This document shows, in pieces, positions 1 through 7,797 of a stretch of 36,119 nt of DNA. The notes beneath the pieces are model-generated. The model was not told the origin of the DNA. It made no database searches and was given only the letters and a program-made list of their open reading frames with translations. A program made the position numbers and the translations under genes. The stretch's first letter is position 1. Every line of letters starts with the position of its first letter. This stretch comes from an uncultured Phascolarctobacterium sp. (lineage in GTDB: Bacteria; Bacillota; Negativicutes; Acidaminococcales; Acidaminococcaceae), in assembly GCF_934190775.1 (NCBI RefSeq), contig NZ_CAKPTG010000023.1, forward strand, positions 1-36,119, read 5' to 3'.

Positions 1-37
1 TGGAAGCGGCCTGGGAGGATAGATAGCTGCCGGTTAG

Positions 38-75
38 AAAAAAAGAACCATACCAAAAGGTATGGTTCTTTTTTT
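38..75. terminator. Bidirectional intrinsic terminator
   Basis: A 17-bp perfect hairpin has arms at 38-54 and 59-75 with an AAAA loop. A-rich and T-rich ends give a T7 run on either strand. It could end a gene lying left of the window (plus strand) or the candidate RNA at 76-475 if that is transcribed on the minus strand. The flanks extend the symmetry: AGATAGCTGC at 21-30 is inverted at 82-91. Confidence 0.85.
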
Positions 76-475
76 CTGCCTGCAGCTATCTTATGACCAG
101 CAGCGGGCCTGGCTGCCCAGCCACCGCATTTGAAGGAGCAAAGCGACGCGCAAATGTGTTTGTGGCGAGGCGTGTCGTAAGTAAGCTTTGCTTACTTACG
201 ACTGAGGATAGATAGCTGCGGACTAACTTAGCTTACTACCGAACTTTCTCTGTTCGCGAGAGTTATATCGTTCCAGTCAGCAGCAATTTTCCCGTGCCCA
301 TAGGGCACAACGCAAAGTTCGCATGGAACCAGGACGAAGTGCCGCAAAACTCGCGCTATGCTGGGAGATTTTTCTATAGCAGATTGCTTAGCGCTCAGAC
401 AGTTGCGACACTTCGATGGTACCAGATGCTTATTTGCTAAAATTGCTATTCCCTACACGATATATCCCTCGCTCA
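76..475 (-). ncRNA. Candidate structured non-coding RNA or long leader (strand tentative)
   Basis: No credible coding frame is seen here, but the DNA folds strongly. Domain A (321-429) is a long imperfect hairpin with paired segments 321-324/426-429 and 335-341/409-415 plus matching inner segments. Domain B is closed by CGAACTTT (240-247) with AAAGTTCG (314-321). It encloses the hairpins CTCT/AGAG (248-262) and GTGCCC-ATA-GGGCAC (294-308). A perfect 13-bp stem with a TTT loop sits at 174-202. On the minus strand a TATAAT at 482-487, with a weak -35 at 505-510, could start an RNA that ends at the terminator at 38-75. I could not match it to RNase P, tmRNA, SRP RNA or T-box hallmarks. It could also be the attenuated leader of a gene left of the window. 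Strand and boundaries are inference. Confidence 0.35.
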
Positions 476-481
476 GTTTAC

Positions 482-510
482 ATTATATATCTATCACTTT
501 TATTTAGAAA
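482..510 (-). promoter_or_regulatory. Possible promoter for the candidate RNA
   Basis: Reading the minus strand, TATAAT (482-487) is preceded at 17-nt spacing by TTTCTA (505-510), which matches the -35 consensus at only three positions. It points into the structured region and lies just past the rqcH terminator. Confidence 0.3.
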
Positions 511-567
511 CTTATTTTTCTGCTCTATAAGATATCTACACTCAAAACACTTCACCCTAGCCTAAAA

Positions 568-608
568 CGCGCCTCGATTCATATTTCTATGAATCAGGGC
601 GCTTTTTA
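568..608. terminator. Intrinsic terminator downstream of rqcH
   Basis: The stem GCGCCTC-GATTCATA (569-583) pairs with TATGAATC-AGGGCGC (588-602) around a TTTC loop. TTTTTA follows on the plus strand and a short T4 on the minus strand. It lies just beyond the minus-strand stop of rqcH and could terminate from both directions. Confidence 0.7.
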
Positions 609-638
609 TATCCTGATGGCTTTAACTATGACTGAATC

Positions 639-2381
639 TTACTTCAGATATTTTTGGATTAACTCCATATCAGGTGTTGTGTAATAAGTATTCTGGTTTG
701 TAAAAATAACAAAGCCGGGCTTGCTGCCTGCAGGTTTCTTTACATAGCGTCTTTGTACGCAGTCGACAGGAACATTGCTGCCGTCGCGCGCTTTGCTGAA
801 ATATGCTGCCAGCTGCACAGCAAGATTAATATCCTCCTGACGTGCTTCCGGCAGTGACGTTTTCAAAATAATGTGTGAGCCGGGGATATCCTTGGTGTGG
901 AACCATAAATCTTTAGGATTGCCCAAGGTAAAGGTAACATAATCGTTCTGCTTGTTGTTTTTGCCGATATACAAATCTGCTTCAGAATTTAAACGGATAT
1001 GCAGAGGCTGTGATTTTTGCAGTCCGGCATTTTTCTTCTTTTTATTCGTGTCCTTAAGCAGACCGCTGCCAAGCATTTCCTGATTAATCTCTTCAATTTC
1101 TTCCTTCGTTGTAGCGGTGAGCAGTGAAGCGTCCAGGCTTTCCAGATAAGCAAGCATTTCTTCCGTAGATTCCTGTTGTATACGCACTTCGGTTTGAGCG
1201 CGCTTATATTTATTATAGCGCTTGTAGTAGGCCTGTGCGTTTTCCGTAGGCGAAAGGATGGGAGAAAGGCTGACCGTAACCGGTTCGCCGTCATAAATAT
1301 TAATCAGCTCGGCGCTTGTCTGGCCTTTTTTTATCTGGTAGATATTGGCCATGATAGTATCTGCCAGCATACGCTGTTCCTCGGCATTGGCTGCATGAGC
1401 TAAATCCTCCTGCAGAGCCTGTAGCTTTTTCTTGAGCTTAGCAGTTTCGCTGTTCACCAGTTTTTGCAGCTGTTCATGGCGTGGCAGTTGGATAGGCTTC
1501 AGGCTGACAGCAAAATTCAGCGCACTGTTGATATCGGTAAATTCTTTAACCTGCATGCCGTCCTGCACATTCTGCGGAGGCAATACCAGCAAGGTTTTTA
1601 CTTGATTTGTACGGCTTATGAGCGCATAGACAGGATGCTTGGCTGCCTGTAACTGCATATCTGCCTGCAGCTTGCCGATAACCTGCGCTAGGGACTGCCA
1701 GGCAGGGCTTTCCAGACGCACCTCCTGCGGCAGGATATCCGCAGCGGCCAAAAGCTCCAGCGTTGTCATTTTGCCGACACCGGTGGTAGCGCTGATAAAG
1801 GCCTTGGCAAAGTTGGCTGCAGGCAGGCTGTTGGCAGCCTGCACAATTTTTGCCGGGTCATCAGTCAAAAGGTTAAGTCCTTCCTGCGGCGGGGGCGCAA
1901 TATAGGCTTTTCCCGGTAGGATAGTGCGATAGCTGCTCTGTGCTGCGCTTACATGCTTCAGAGAGTCGATAATAACATCATCCTGCGTAAGAATAATATT
2001 GCTGTTTTTACCGGTAAGCTCAAAAATCAGCTTTTTGGTAATAATTTTACTGGAAGCGCCTAAAAGATCAATCTCCAGCGTAATAATGCGGTCCAGGCCG
2101 CTTTGGCTGATTTTTGTGATGCGTCCTTCCTCCAGATGCTTGCGCAGAAGCATGCAGAATGTGGGCGGAGTTTCCGGGTTTTCCGGCAGCTGCTGCGGCA
2201 GATAAAGCACACAGCTGCCGTTGTGCATATCCGCCAGCAGGCTGCTGGTATCGCGTGTTCTGCGGACGAGCAGCAGAAGTGACTGCGGATTAGGCATATA
2301 TACCTTATATATTTTGCTGCCCAGCAGCTCTTCATTCAATGTATCTGTAAGCAGCTTTAAAGTTAAGCCTTCAATGTTCAT
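639..2381 (-). CDS. rqcH: Ribosome quality control factor RqcH (NFACT family)
   Basis: RqcH binds obstructed 50S subunits and recruits alanyl-tRNA to add C-terminal alanine tails that mark stalled nascent chains for degradation. The 580-aa product has the family layout: N-terminal NFACT-N domain, a middle helix-hairpin-helix and coiled-coil region rich in Lys/Glu/Gln (about 320-440), and a C-terminal NFACT-R domain with the WFHTKDIPGSHI signature. Asp97-Arg98 in SGLDRII sit at the same numbers as the D97/R98 pair needed for activity in B. subtilis RqcH. I chose the ATG at 2381 because AAAGGAG lies about six bases upstream; a reading frame 20 codons longer has no such site. Older annotations call this family fibronectin-binding protein FbpA. 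It is divergent from yicC. Confidence 0.93.
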   Translation of the reverse strand: MNIEGLTLKLLTDTLNEELLGSKIYKVYMPNPQSLLLLVRRTRDTSSLLADMHNGSCVLYLPQQLPENPETPPTFCMLLRKHLEEGRITKISQSGLDRIITLEIDLLGASSKIITKKLIFELTGKNSNIILTQDDVIIDSLKHVSAAQSSYRTILPGKAYIAPPPQEGLNLLTDDPAKIVQAANSLPAANFAKAFISATTGVGKMTTLELLAAADILPQEVRLESPAWQSLAQVIGKLQADMQLQAAKHPVYALISRTNQVKTLLVLPPQNVQDGMQVKEFTDINSALNFAVSLKPIQLPRHEQLQKLVNSETAKLKKKLQALQEDLAHAANAEEQRMLADTIMANIYQIKKGQTSAELINIYDGEPVTVSLSPILSPTENAQAYYKRYNKYKRAQTEVRIQQESTEEMLAYLESLDASLLTATTKEEIEEINQEMLGSGLLKDTNKKKKNAGLQKSQPLHIRLNSEADLYIGKNNKQNDYVTFTLGNPKDLWFHTKDIPGSHIILKTSLPEARQEDINLAVQLAAYFSKARDGSNVPVDCVQRRYVKKPAGSKPGFVIFTNQNTYYTTPDMELIQKYLK

Positions 2382-2457
2382 AGGGACTCCTTTCGGTGCA
2401 GGCTCGGCAAAGTTTTTTGAACCTGCGGGAATACAATGCAATTTATTAATTTATCAT

Positions 2458-2486
2458 ATTATACTCCATTACCTGCAACAAGTATA
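2458..2486 (-). promoter_or_regulatory. Probable rqcH promoter
   Basis: On the minus strand TATAAT (2458-2463) is preceded at 17-nt spacing by TATACT (2481-2486), a weak -35. The predicted start would leave a leader of about 70 nt before the rqcH ATG. Confidence 0.45.
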
Positions 2487-2541
2487 GCAAAACAAAAATG
2501 GGCCATTTCTTTATCTAAGCGACGAAAAACGAAGAAAAATG

Positions 2542-2570
2542 CTGAAATCATTAGAGAAATATGGTATAAT
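2542..2570 (+). promoter_or_regulatory. Promoter of the yicC-coaBC run
   Basis: CTGAAA (2542-2547) and TATAAT (2565-2570) are separated by 17 nt, with an extended TG motif just before the -10. The transcript would carry a leader of about 85 nt with two small hairpins, at 2579-2610 and 2627-2642, before yicC. Confidence 0.65.
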
Positions 2571-2660
2571 AGATTTTCAAGATAAGATTGAAGCAAAAAA
2601 TACTTATCTTTTAAGCTGAAATAACATCACCTTTGTTGGTGAGGATGAAGGAGGAAGCCT

Positions 2661-3560
2661 GTGTTAAAAAGTATGACCGGTTTCGGCCGTGGTTCCTACG
2701 AGGATGCAGATTTTTCTGTTAACATTGAAATGAAAACCGTGAACCACCGGTATAACGAGGTTGCTATCCGTTTACCGCGATTTTTGAATCCTTTGGAGGA
2801 TAAAATCCGTAAAACTATTTTAAAAACCGTTAGCCGTGGACGTATTGATGTGTTTATTACTGCTGATTATAATGTCAGCGGCAACTGCACTCTGAAGGTT
2901 GATAAAAACCTTGCTGCTGCCTATCATAAGGCATTGCAGGAGGTAGGCGTTGCTATCGGAGCTGACGCTGCAGGCATTAACGCTGCTGCAGAAATTCTCT
3001 ATTTATCAAAATGCCCTGACGTGATTAACGTTAAGGAAGGCTTTTTTGATGTAGAAAGCGTTTGGCCCAAGGTTGAGCAGGCTGTTGAGCAGGCTGTTGC
3101 TAATCTGGTAGCTATGCGTGAAACAGAGGGTGGCAATATCTACGGTGATTTCATTTACCGTGCAGATCTGATTGCCGAAAAGCTGGCACAGATTGAAGAG
3201 CGTTCTCCCTTAGTTGTGGAAGAATACCAGGTTAAGCTGCAGGAACGTCTGACTAATCTTCTGGCTGACAATAATATCAAGGTTGAGCCGGAGCGCTTGC
3301 TGCAGGAGGTAGCAATTTTTGCTGACCGCACCAGCATTACAGAAGAAATTGTTCGCTTGAAGAGCCATATCAAGCAATTCAAGACCATCATCGCTTCCGA
3401 CCAGCCAGTAGGACGCAAGCTGGACTTCCTTATCCAGGAATTCAACCGTGAAGCAAATACTATTGCTTCCAAAGCCAACGATTATACTATGGCACAGATA
3501 GTCGTAGAAATTAAGGCGGAAATAGAAAAAATCCGTGAGCAGATTCAGAACATTGAATAA
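2661..3560 (+). CDS. yicC: YicC family endoribonuclease
   Basis: The 299-aa product has the family N-terminus SMTGFGRG and the conserved C-terminal region with GRKLDFLIQEFNREANTI, followed by a C-terminal helix. The E. coli member is an endoribonuclease that affects small-RNA turnover; the role in Firmicutes is less well defined. Length equals the usual 290-300 aa. The start is GTG at 2661 behind AAGGAGGAAG; no ATG with a better site precedes it. It is the first gene of a conserved Firmicute order, yicC-remA-gmk-rpoZ-coaBC, with only 14 nt before the next gene. Confidence 0.9.
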   Translation: MLKSMTGFGRGSYEDADFSVNIEMKTVNHRYNEVAIRLPRFLNPLEDKIRKTILKTVSRGRIDVFITADYNVSGNCTLKVDKNLAAAYHKALQEVGVAIGADAAGINAAAEILYLSKCPDVINVKEGFFDVESVWPKVEQAVEQAVANLVAMRETEGGNIYGDFIYRADLIAEKLAQIEERSPLVVEEYQVKLQERLTNLLADNNIKVEPERLLQEVAIFADRTSITEEIVRLKSHIKQFKTIIASDQPVGRKLDFLIQEFNREANTIASKANDYTMAQIVVEIKAEIEKIREQIQNIE

Positions 3561-3574
3561 AACTGGAGGAAGTT

Positions 3575-3841
3575 ATGGATATAAAGCTAGTTAATATCGG
3601 CTTTGGCAACATTGTCGCAGCCAACCGCATTATTTCTATTATCAGTCCGGAATCGGCACCGATTAAACGTATTATCCAGGAAGCCCGCGATAAAGGCATG
3701 CTGGTTGATGCAACCTACGGACGTCGTACTCGTGCTGTAGTTGTGGTGGACAGCGGTCATATCATCCTGTCTGCGGTACAGCCGGAAACTGTAGCCAACC
3801 GTCTGGTAGCACAAACTGCTGATTCTGAAGAAGAGGAGTAA
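3575..3841 (+). CDS. remA: RemA-like regulator (DUF370)
   Basis: This 88-aa protein matches the DUF370/RemA family: it opens with the pattern KLVNIGFGNIVAANRIISI and has the conserved segment YGRRTRAVVV. RemA of B. subtilis is a DNA-binding protein that activates extracellular-matrix and osmoprotection genes. Family members next to gmk are common in Firmicutes and their regulatory targets here are unknown. The ATG has GGAGG at a good distance. It sits between yicC (14 nt before) and gmk (7 nt after), almost certainly one transcript. Confidence 0.88.
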   Translation: MDIKLVNIGFGNIVAANRIISIISPESAPIKRIIQEARDKGMLVDATYGRRTRAVVVVDSGHIILSAVQPETVANRLVAQTADSEEEE

Positions 3842-3848
3842 TTGGATC

Positions 3849-4484
3849 ATGAGCAACGATATTGATAATGTTACTCCCAAGGGAGTACTTCTTGTAGTAT
3901 CCGGTCCGTCGGGAGCAGGCAAAGGAACTATTTGCCAGATGCTGAGAGACCAGCTGCCGGATTTAGGTTATTCTATTTCTGTTACTACACGCGCACCGCG
4001 CACGGGTGAGGTTGACGGAGAGAGCTATTTCTTCAAGACAATTCCCGAGGTTAAGCAGATGATTGAAAAGGGCGAGCTGTTGGAATATGCCGAGGTATAC
4101 GGCAATTATTACGGCACACCGCGCAAATACGTGGAGGAGCAGCTGGAATCCGGCCGTGACGTATTGCTGGAGATTGATATTCAGGGCGCTTTGCAGATTA
4201 AAAAGCGCTTCCCCGAGGGCGTATTTGTTTTCATCGTACCGCCTTCCTTAGATGAGCTTTCCGCACGTATTTATAAACGTGGTACCGACAGTGAGGATGT
4301 TATTAAGCGCCGTATGGCTTCCGCAGCTAGTGAGCTGACCTACGCAGCGGAATATGACTATATCATCGTTAATGATGTTGCGGAAAAGGCAGCGCAAAAG
4401 GTGCTGACAATTATGGAGGCTGAGCGTTACCGCGTAGCCAGAACATATTTTATTGTTGATAAGATTTGTAAAGCTAAAAAATAA
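3849..4484 (+). CDS. gmk: Guanylate kinase
   Basis: Guanylate kinase phosphorylates GMP to GDP with ATP in cytoplasmic purine nucleotide synthesis. The P-loop GPSGAGKG lies at residues 19-26, followed by the GMP-binding segments TRAPRTGEVDGESYFF and EYAEVYGNYYGTP, and the lid region KRGTDSEDVIKRR. At 211 aa it is of normal length. The start is supported by GAGGAG in the last codons of remA. It is part of the yicC-remA-gmk-rpoZ-coaBC run. Confidence 0.97.
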   Translation: MSNDIDNVTPKGVLLVVSGPSGAGKGTICQMLRDQLPDLGYSISVTTRAPRTGEVDGESYFFKTIPEVKQMIEKGELLEYAEVYGNYYGTPRKYVEEQLESGRDVLLEIDIQGALQIKKRFPEGVFVFIVPPSLDELSARIYKRGTDSEDVIKRRMASAASELTYAAEYDYIIVNDVAEKAAQKVLTIMEAERYRVARTYFIVDKICKAKK

Positions 4485-4545
4485 ATTTACATTATGCAGC
4501 AGTCTGTTGTATAAACCATGAAATACTTAAAGGAGTGATTCTATA

Positions 4546-4740
4546 ATGTCTATGGTAGATCCGTCTATTGACTATTTGGCAGAAAAAGTAGATAGCAAAT
4601 ACACTTTGGTTATTTTGGCAGCAAAAAGAGCACGCGAGCTCACTATTCCCGGCGTAAATTCCGCGGAAAAAGAGGTCAGCGCTGCGCTGAAGGAAATTGC
4701 TAACGATACTATTACCTACGAGCGTACTAAAAACGTATAA
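4546..4740 (+). CDS. rpoZ: RNA polymerase omega subunit
   Basis: This 64-aa protein shows the omega-family core: PSIDYLAEKVDSKYTLVILA followed by AKRARELT, the segment that helps beta-prime fold and assemble. AAGGAG precedes the ATG by about eight bases. Location between gmk and coaBC is the standard arrangement. The 61 bp between gmk and this gene hold no clear promoter or terminator. Confidence 0.93.
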   Translation: MSMVDPSIDYLAEKVDSKYTLVILAAKRARELTIPGVNSAEKEVSAALKEIANDTITYERTKNV

Positions 4741-4758
4741 CAGCGGGAGGGTAAAACC

Positions 4759-5967
4759 TTGTTAAAGGGCAAAAAAATTGTTTTGGGAGTAACCGGCGGT
4801 ATTGCCGTTTATAAGGCTGTAGATCTTGTAAGCCGTCTGCGTAAGCAGGGCTGCGAGGTGCGTGTGGTCATGACCGAGCATGCGCAGCAGTTTGTTACTC
4901 CGTTAACCTTCAAGGAAATCAGCGGTAATGCTGTTGCTACCAGCATGTGGAACAGCAACCAGGAATTTAATGTTGAGCATATTGCTTTGGCAAATTGGGC
5001 AGACGCTTTCTTAGTTGCACCTGCTACCGCTAATATTCTGGCTAAAATGACATATGGCATTGCGGATGATCTGCTGAGCACTACGCTTTTGGCAGCTCAG
5101 GCACCGATAGTTGTCTGCCCCGCAATGAATACCGGTATGTATCTTAATGCTGCAACCCAGGAAAATATCGCTAAGCTGCAAAGCCGCGGTATTACTGTAA
5201 TGCCGCCTGCTTCCGGACATCTTGCCTGCGGCACCAGCGGCCCCGGCCGTCTGCCTGAACCGCAGCAGATTGTGGAGTTTATGAGCAGCTTTTTTGCCGG
5301 CCGTGAGGGCGATCTGCGTGGCCTGAAGGTACTTGTTACCGCAGCAGGTACACGTGAACCGATTGACCCCGTCCGCTTTGTCGGCAACCGTTCCAGCGGC
5401 AAGATGGGCTATGCTGTAGCTCAGATGGCTGCCGAGCGCGGTGCTGAGGTACTGCTTATCAGCGGTCCTTCTGCGCTTGCTGTACCGCCTAATGTGAAGG
5501 CTGTGCAGGTTGAATCAACCAATGAAATGCTGGAGGCCTGCCTCGCAGCTTATGATGCAGTTGATATCGTTATCAAGGCAGCGGCAGTTGCCGATTACCG
5601 TCCGCGTGACGTAGCAGACCAAAAGATTAAAAAGAAAACAGATGATGCTCTGACTGTAGTTATGGATAAAAATCCGGATATCCTCAAAACCTTGGGTGCG
5701 AAGAAAACGCATCAGGTGTTGGTTGGTTTTGCTGCAGAAACGCAGAATCTGTTGGCTAATGCCCGCGAAAAGGTAGTTAAAAAGAATCTTGATATGATTG
5801 TAGCCAACGATGTTACGGCTGCCGGTGCCGGTTTCAATTCCGATACCAATATTGTTAAGTTCCTTTATGCTAACGGCGATGTATGCGAGCTGGAGCAGAT
5901 GCCGAAGGTTGATGTGGCGAATCGTATATTGGACGAGGCTTTGCGTATACGTCGCGAGCGCGTATAA
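4759..5967 (+). CDS. coaBC: Bifunctional phosphopantothenoylcysteine decarboxylase/synthetase CoaBC
   Basis: CoaBC condenses 4'-phosphopantothenate with cysteine using CTP and then decarboxylates the product, two steps of coenzyme A synthesis. The N-terminal flavoprotein (CoaC) half has GVTGGIAVYKA, the histidine in VEHIALANWA and the PAMNTGMY motif. The C-terminal CoaB half begins near residue 190 and contains TAAGTREPIDPVRFVGNRSS, GKMG and the KAAAVADYRP segment. At 402 aa both halves are complete. The start is TTG at 4759 behind GGGAGG; no other start fits the family N-terminus. A tandem repeat begins directly after the stop. Confidence 0.96.
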   Translation: MLKGKKIVLGVTGGIAVYKAVDLVSRLRKQGCEVRVVMTEHAQQFVTPLTFKEISGNAVATSMWNSNQEFNVEHIALANWADAFLVAPATANILAKMTYGIADDLLSTTLLAAQAPIVVCPAMNTGMYLNAATQENIAKLQSRGITVMPPASGHLACGTSGPGRLPEPQQIVEFMSSFFAGREGDLRGLKVLVTAAGTREPIDPVRFVGNRSSGKMGYAVAQMAAERGAEVLLISGPSALAVPPNVKAVQVESTNEMLEACLAAYDAVDIVIKAAAVADYRPRDVADQKIKKKTDDALTVVMDKNPDILKTLGAKKTHQVLVGFAAETQNLLANAREKVVKKNLDMIVANDVTAAGAGFNSDTNIVKFLYANGDVCELEQMPKVDVANRILDEALRIRRERV

Positions 5968-6183
5968 GACCGCATCTGCGTCATGACCGCTCCTCGACGT
6001 ACTAGAAGTACGCCGTCGTCGCAATCATATAGCATCTGAAGCCTTCTCCGCGCTCTTTGAAGTAGGGATTGTAAGGCCGCATCTGTGTTATGACTGTTTC
6101 TCGACGTAGCAGTAGTACGCCATCGTCGCAATCATATAGCATCTGAAGCCTTCTCCGCACTCTTTGGAGTAGGGATTGCAAGG
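5968..6183. repeat. Two-copy 107-bp tandem repeat with palindromic core
   Basis: Units start at 5970 and 6077 and are about 90% alike; a decayed third start may follow at 6184. Each unit holds CTCGACGTA, a short loop, and GTACGCC followed by TCGTCG, which can form a small hairpin (5995-6018 in unit 1). The same core recurs in the unrelated 119-bp array at 18562. It is non-coding and starts immediately after coaBC. I do not know its function. Confidence 0.8.
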
Positions 6184-6210
6184 ATACGTATGCATTATGA
6201 ATCCCTGTAT

Positions 6211-6229
6211 AATAGAATTAAATTCTATT
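6211..6229. repeat. 19-bp AT-rich palindrome
   Basis: AATAGAAT-TAA-ATTCTATT is a perfect 8-bp inverted repeat with a 3-bp centre. It overlaps a TATAAT at 6208-6213. It is too AT-rich to be a terminator. It could be an operator or chance; it lies about 60 bp upstream of the metK promoter. Confidence 0.4.
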
Positions 6230-6284
6230 TAGCGTAGGCTGTTACGGAAAAGACCTTTTCACATATTTTTCGTAAAAAAAGTAC

Positions 6285-6313
6285 TTGTCATTATCTTGTT
6301 TTTGTTATATAAT
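6285..6313 (+). promoter_or_regulatory. metK promoter
   Basis: TTGTCA (6285-6290) and TATAAT (6308-6313) are spaced by exactly 17 nt, a near-consensus housekeeping promoter. The start is predicted about 20 nt before the SAM-I aptamer. Confidence 0.85.
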
Positions 6314-6338
6314 GGCATCTGTAACCAATTTAATACAA

Positions 6339-6493
6339 CTCATCAAGAGCGATGGAGGGAATGGCCCTGTGAAGTCGCAGCAACCATTGCAGCGTGACAG
6401 CTGTAAAACGGTGCTAAGTCCTGCAGTTTATCTGTAAGATGAGAATGCTAAGAGTAATAATTTAAGGCGTTCTCATAATGAGAACGCCTTTTC
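6339..6493 (+). promoter_or_regulatory. SAM-I riboswitch (S-box) with intrinsic terminator
   Basis: The aptamer runs from 6339 to 6443. P1 pairs CTCATC (6339-6344) with GATGAG (6438-6443). The S-box signatures GATGGAGGGA, GTGAAG, GCAGCAACC and GGTGCTAAGTCC are all present in order. The expression platform is a clean switch. ATGAGAATGCT (6439-6449) overlaps P1 and can pair along all 11 bases (with wobble) with GGCGTTCTCAT (6466-6476). Without SAM this blocks the terminator. With SAM, P1 forms and GGCGTTCTCAT pairs instead with ATGAGAACGCC (6478-6488), followed by TTTTCTT. High S-adenosylmethionine should therefore stop metK transcription. Confidence 0.96.
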
Positions 6494-6547
6494 TTATACC
6501 ATCTAAACACTCTCAACAACGTTTTTTATTTATGAAAGGAGCTACCA

Positions 6548-7726
6548 ATGAGAAAATTATTTACTTCCGAATCCGTTACCGAAGGTCATCCCGATAAAAT
6601 AGCAGACCAAATTTCCGATGCTGTGCTTGATGCCATCCTGACTCAGGATCCTAAAGGCCGTGTTGCTTGCGAAACTATCGTTACTACCGGTCAGGTTCAC
6701 ATTTTCGGTGAAATTTCTACCCAATGCTATGTTGATATCGCACACATTGCTCGCGAAACTATCAACAATATCGGTTACAACCGTGCAAAATTCGGTTTTG
6801 ACGGCAATACCTGTGGTGTGCTGATTTCCATCGACGAGCAGTCCCCTGATATCGCTATGGGCGTTGACAAAGCGCTGGAAGCTAAGGAAGGCCAGGCTGC
6901 TGAGGAAGAAACCGGTGCCGGCGACCAAGGTATGATGTTCGGTTATGCAACCAACGAAACCGAAAGCTACATGCCGATGCCTGCATATCTGGCTAACAAG
7001 CTGGCTCTGCAGCTGACCAAGGTTCGCAAAGAAGGCGTGCTGCCTTACCTGCGTCCGGACGGCAAAACTCAGGTTACCGTTGAATATGACGACGGCAAAC
7101 CTGTTCGCGTAGATACTATCGTTATTTCTTCCCAACATGCACCGGAAGTTTCCAACGAGCAGATTCGCAAAGATATTATCGAAAAGGTTATCGCACCGAT
7201 TGTTCCTGCAGAAATGCTGGATGCGGAAACCAAATACTACATCAACCCGACCGGCCGTTTCGTTATCGGCGGTCCTCAGGGTGACGCTGGTCTGACCGGC
7301 CGTAAAATCATCGTTGATACCTATGGTGGTATGGCTCGTCATGGCGGCGGTGCTTTCAGCGGCAAGGATCCCTCTAAGGTTGACCGCAGTGCTGCTTATG
7401 CTGCACGTCACGTTGCTAAAAATATCGTTGCCGCAGGTCTGGCTGACAAATGCGAAATCCAGCTGGCATACGCTATCGGCGTAGCACATCCGGTTTCCGT
7501 TCTGGTTGAAACCTTTGGCACCGGCAAAATCAGCGAAGACAAGATTGCTGAGCTGGTTCGCAAAAACTTCTCCCTGAGCCCGACCGGCATTATCCGTGAG
7601 CTGGATTTGCTGCGTCCTATCTACAAGCAGACTGCTGCTTATGGTCATTTCGGCCGTACCGATGTAGATCTGCCTTGGGAGCATACCGAAAAGGCTGCTG
7701 CACTGCGCGAGCAGGCTGGCCTGTAA
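6548..7726 (+). CDS. metK: S-adenosylmethionine synthetase
   Basis: MetK makes S-adenosylmethionine from ATP and methionine in the cytoplasm. The 392-aa sequence carries the family signatures: SVTEGHPDK with His14, Asp16 and Lys18, GAGDQGMMFGYA, and the glycine-rich loop GGGAFSGKDPSKVDRS. It is full length. AAAGGAG precedes the ATG. A SAM-I riboswitch directly upstream makes the enzyme subject to feedback by its own product. A monocistronic unit is likely because a terminator follows at 7748. Confidence 0.98.
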   Translation: MRKLFTSESVTEGHPDKIADQISDAVLDAILTQDPKGRVACETIVTTGQVHIFGEISTQCYVDIAHIARETINNIGYNRAKFGFDGNTCGVLISIDEQSPDIAMGVDKALEAKEGQAAEEETGAGDQGMMFGYATNETESYMPMPAYLANKLALQLTKVRKEGVLPYLRPDGKTQVTVEYDDGKPVRVDTIVISSQHAPEVSNEQIRKDIIEKVIAPIVPAEMLDAETKYYINPTGRFVIGGPQGDAGLTGRKIIVDTYGGMARHGGGAFSGKDPSKVDRSAAYAARHVAKNIVAAGLADKCEIQLAYAIGVAHPVSVLVETFGTGKISEDKIAELVRKNFSLSPTGIIRELDLLRPIYKQTAAYGHFGRTDVDLPWEHTEKAAALREQAGL

Positions 7727-7747
7727 GCTTAACTTAAAACTGTCGAA

Positions 7748-7773
7748 AGCACGCTGTCCGCAGCGTGCTTTTT
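7748..7773 (+). terminator. metK terminator
   Basis: The 9-bp stem AGCACGCTG (7748-7756) pairs with CAGCGTGCT (7761-7769) around TCCG, followed by a T5 run. Confidence 0.88.
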
Positions 7774-7797
7774 CTATGTCTGCCTGAGGCTTTGCAC

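Noticed and set aside
1..26. Possible last codons of a plus-strand gene (reading ...EAAWEDR then stop at 24-26)
   Set aside because: Only seven codons are visible and two frames both end here; nothing identifies a product, though the terminator at 38-75 would fit a gene end.
6557..7684. 375-codon open frame antisense to metK
   Set aside because: It mirrors the highly expressed metK frame; no ribosome-binding site or recognisable domain; composition is typical of a codon-bias shadow.
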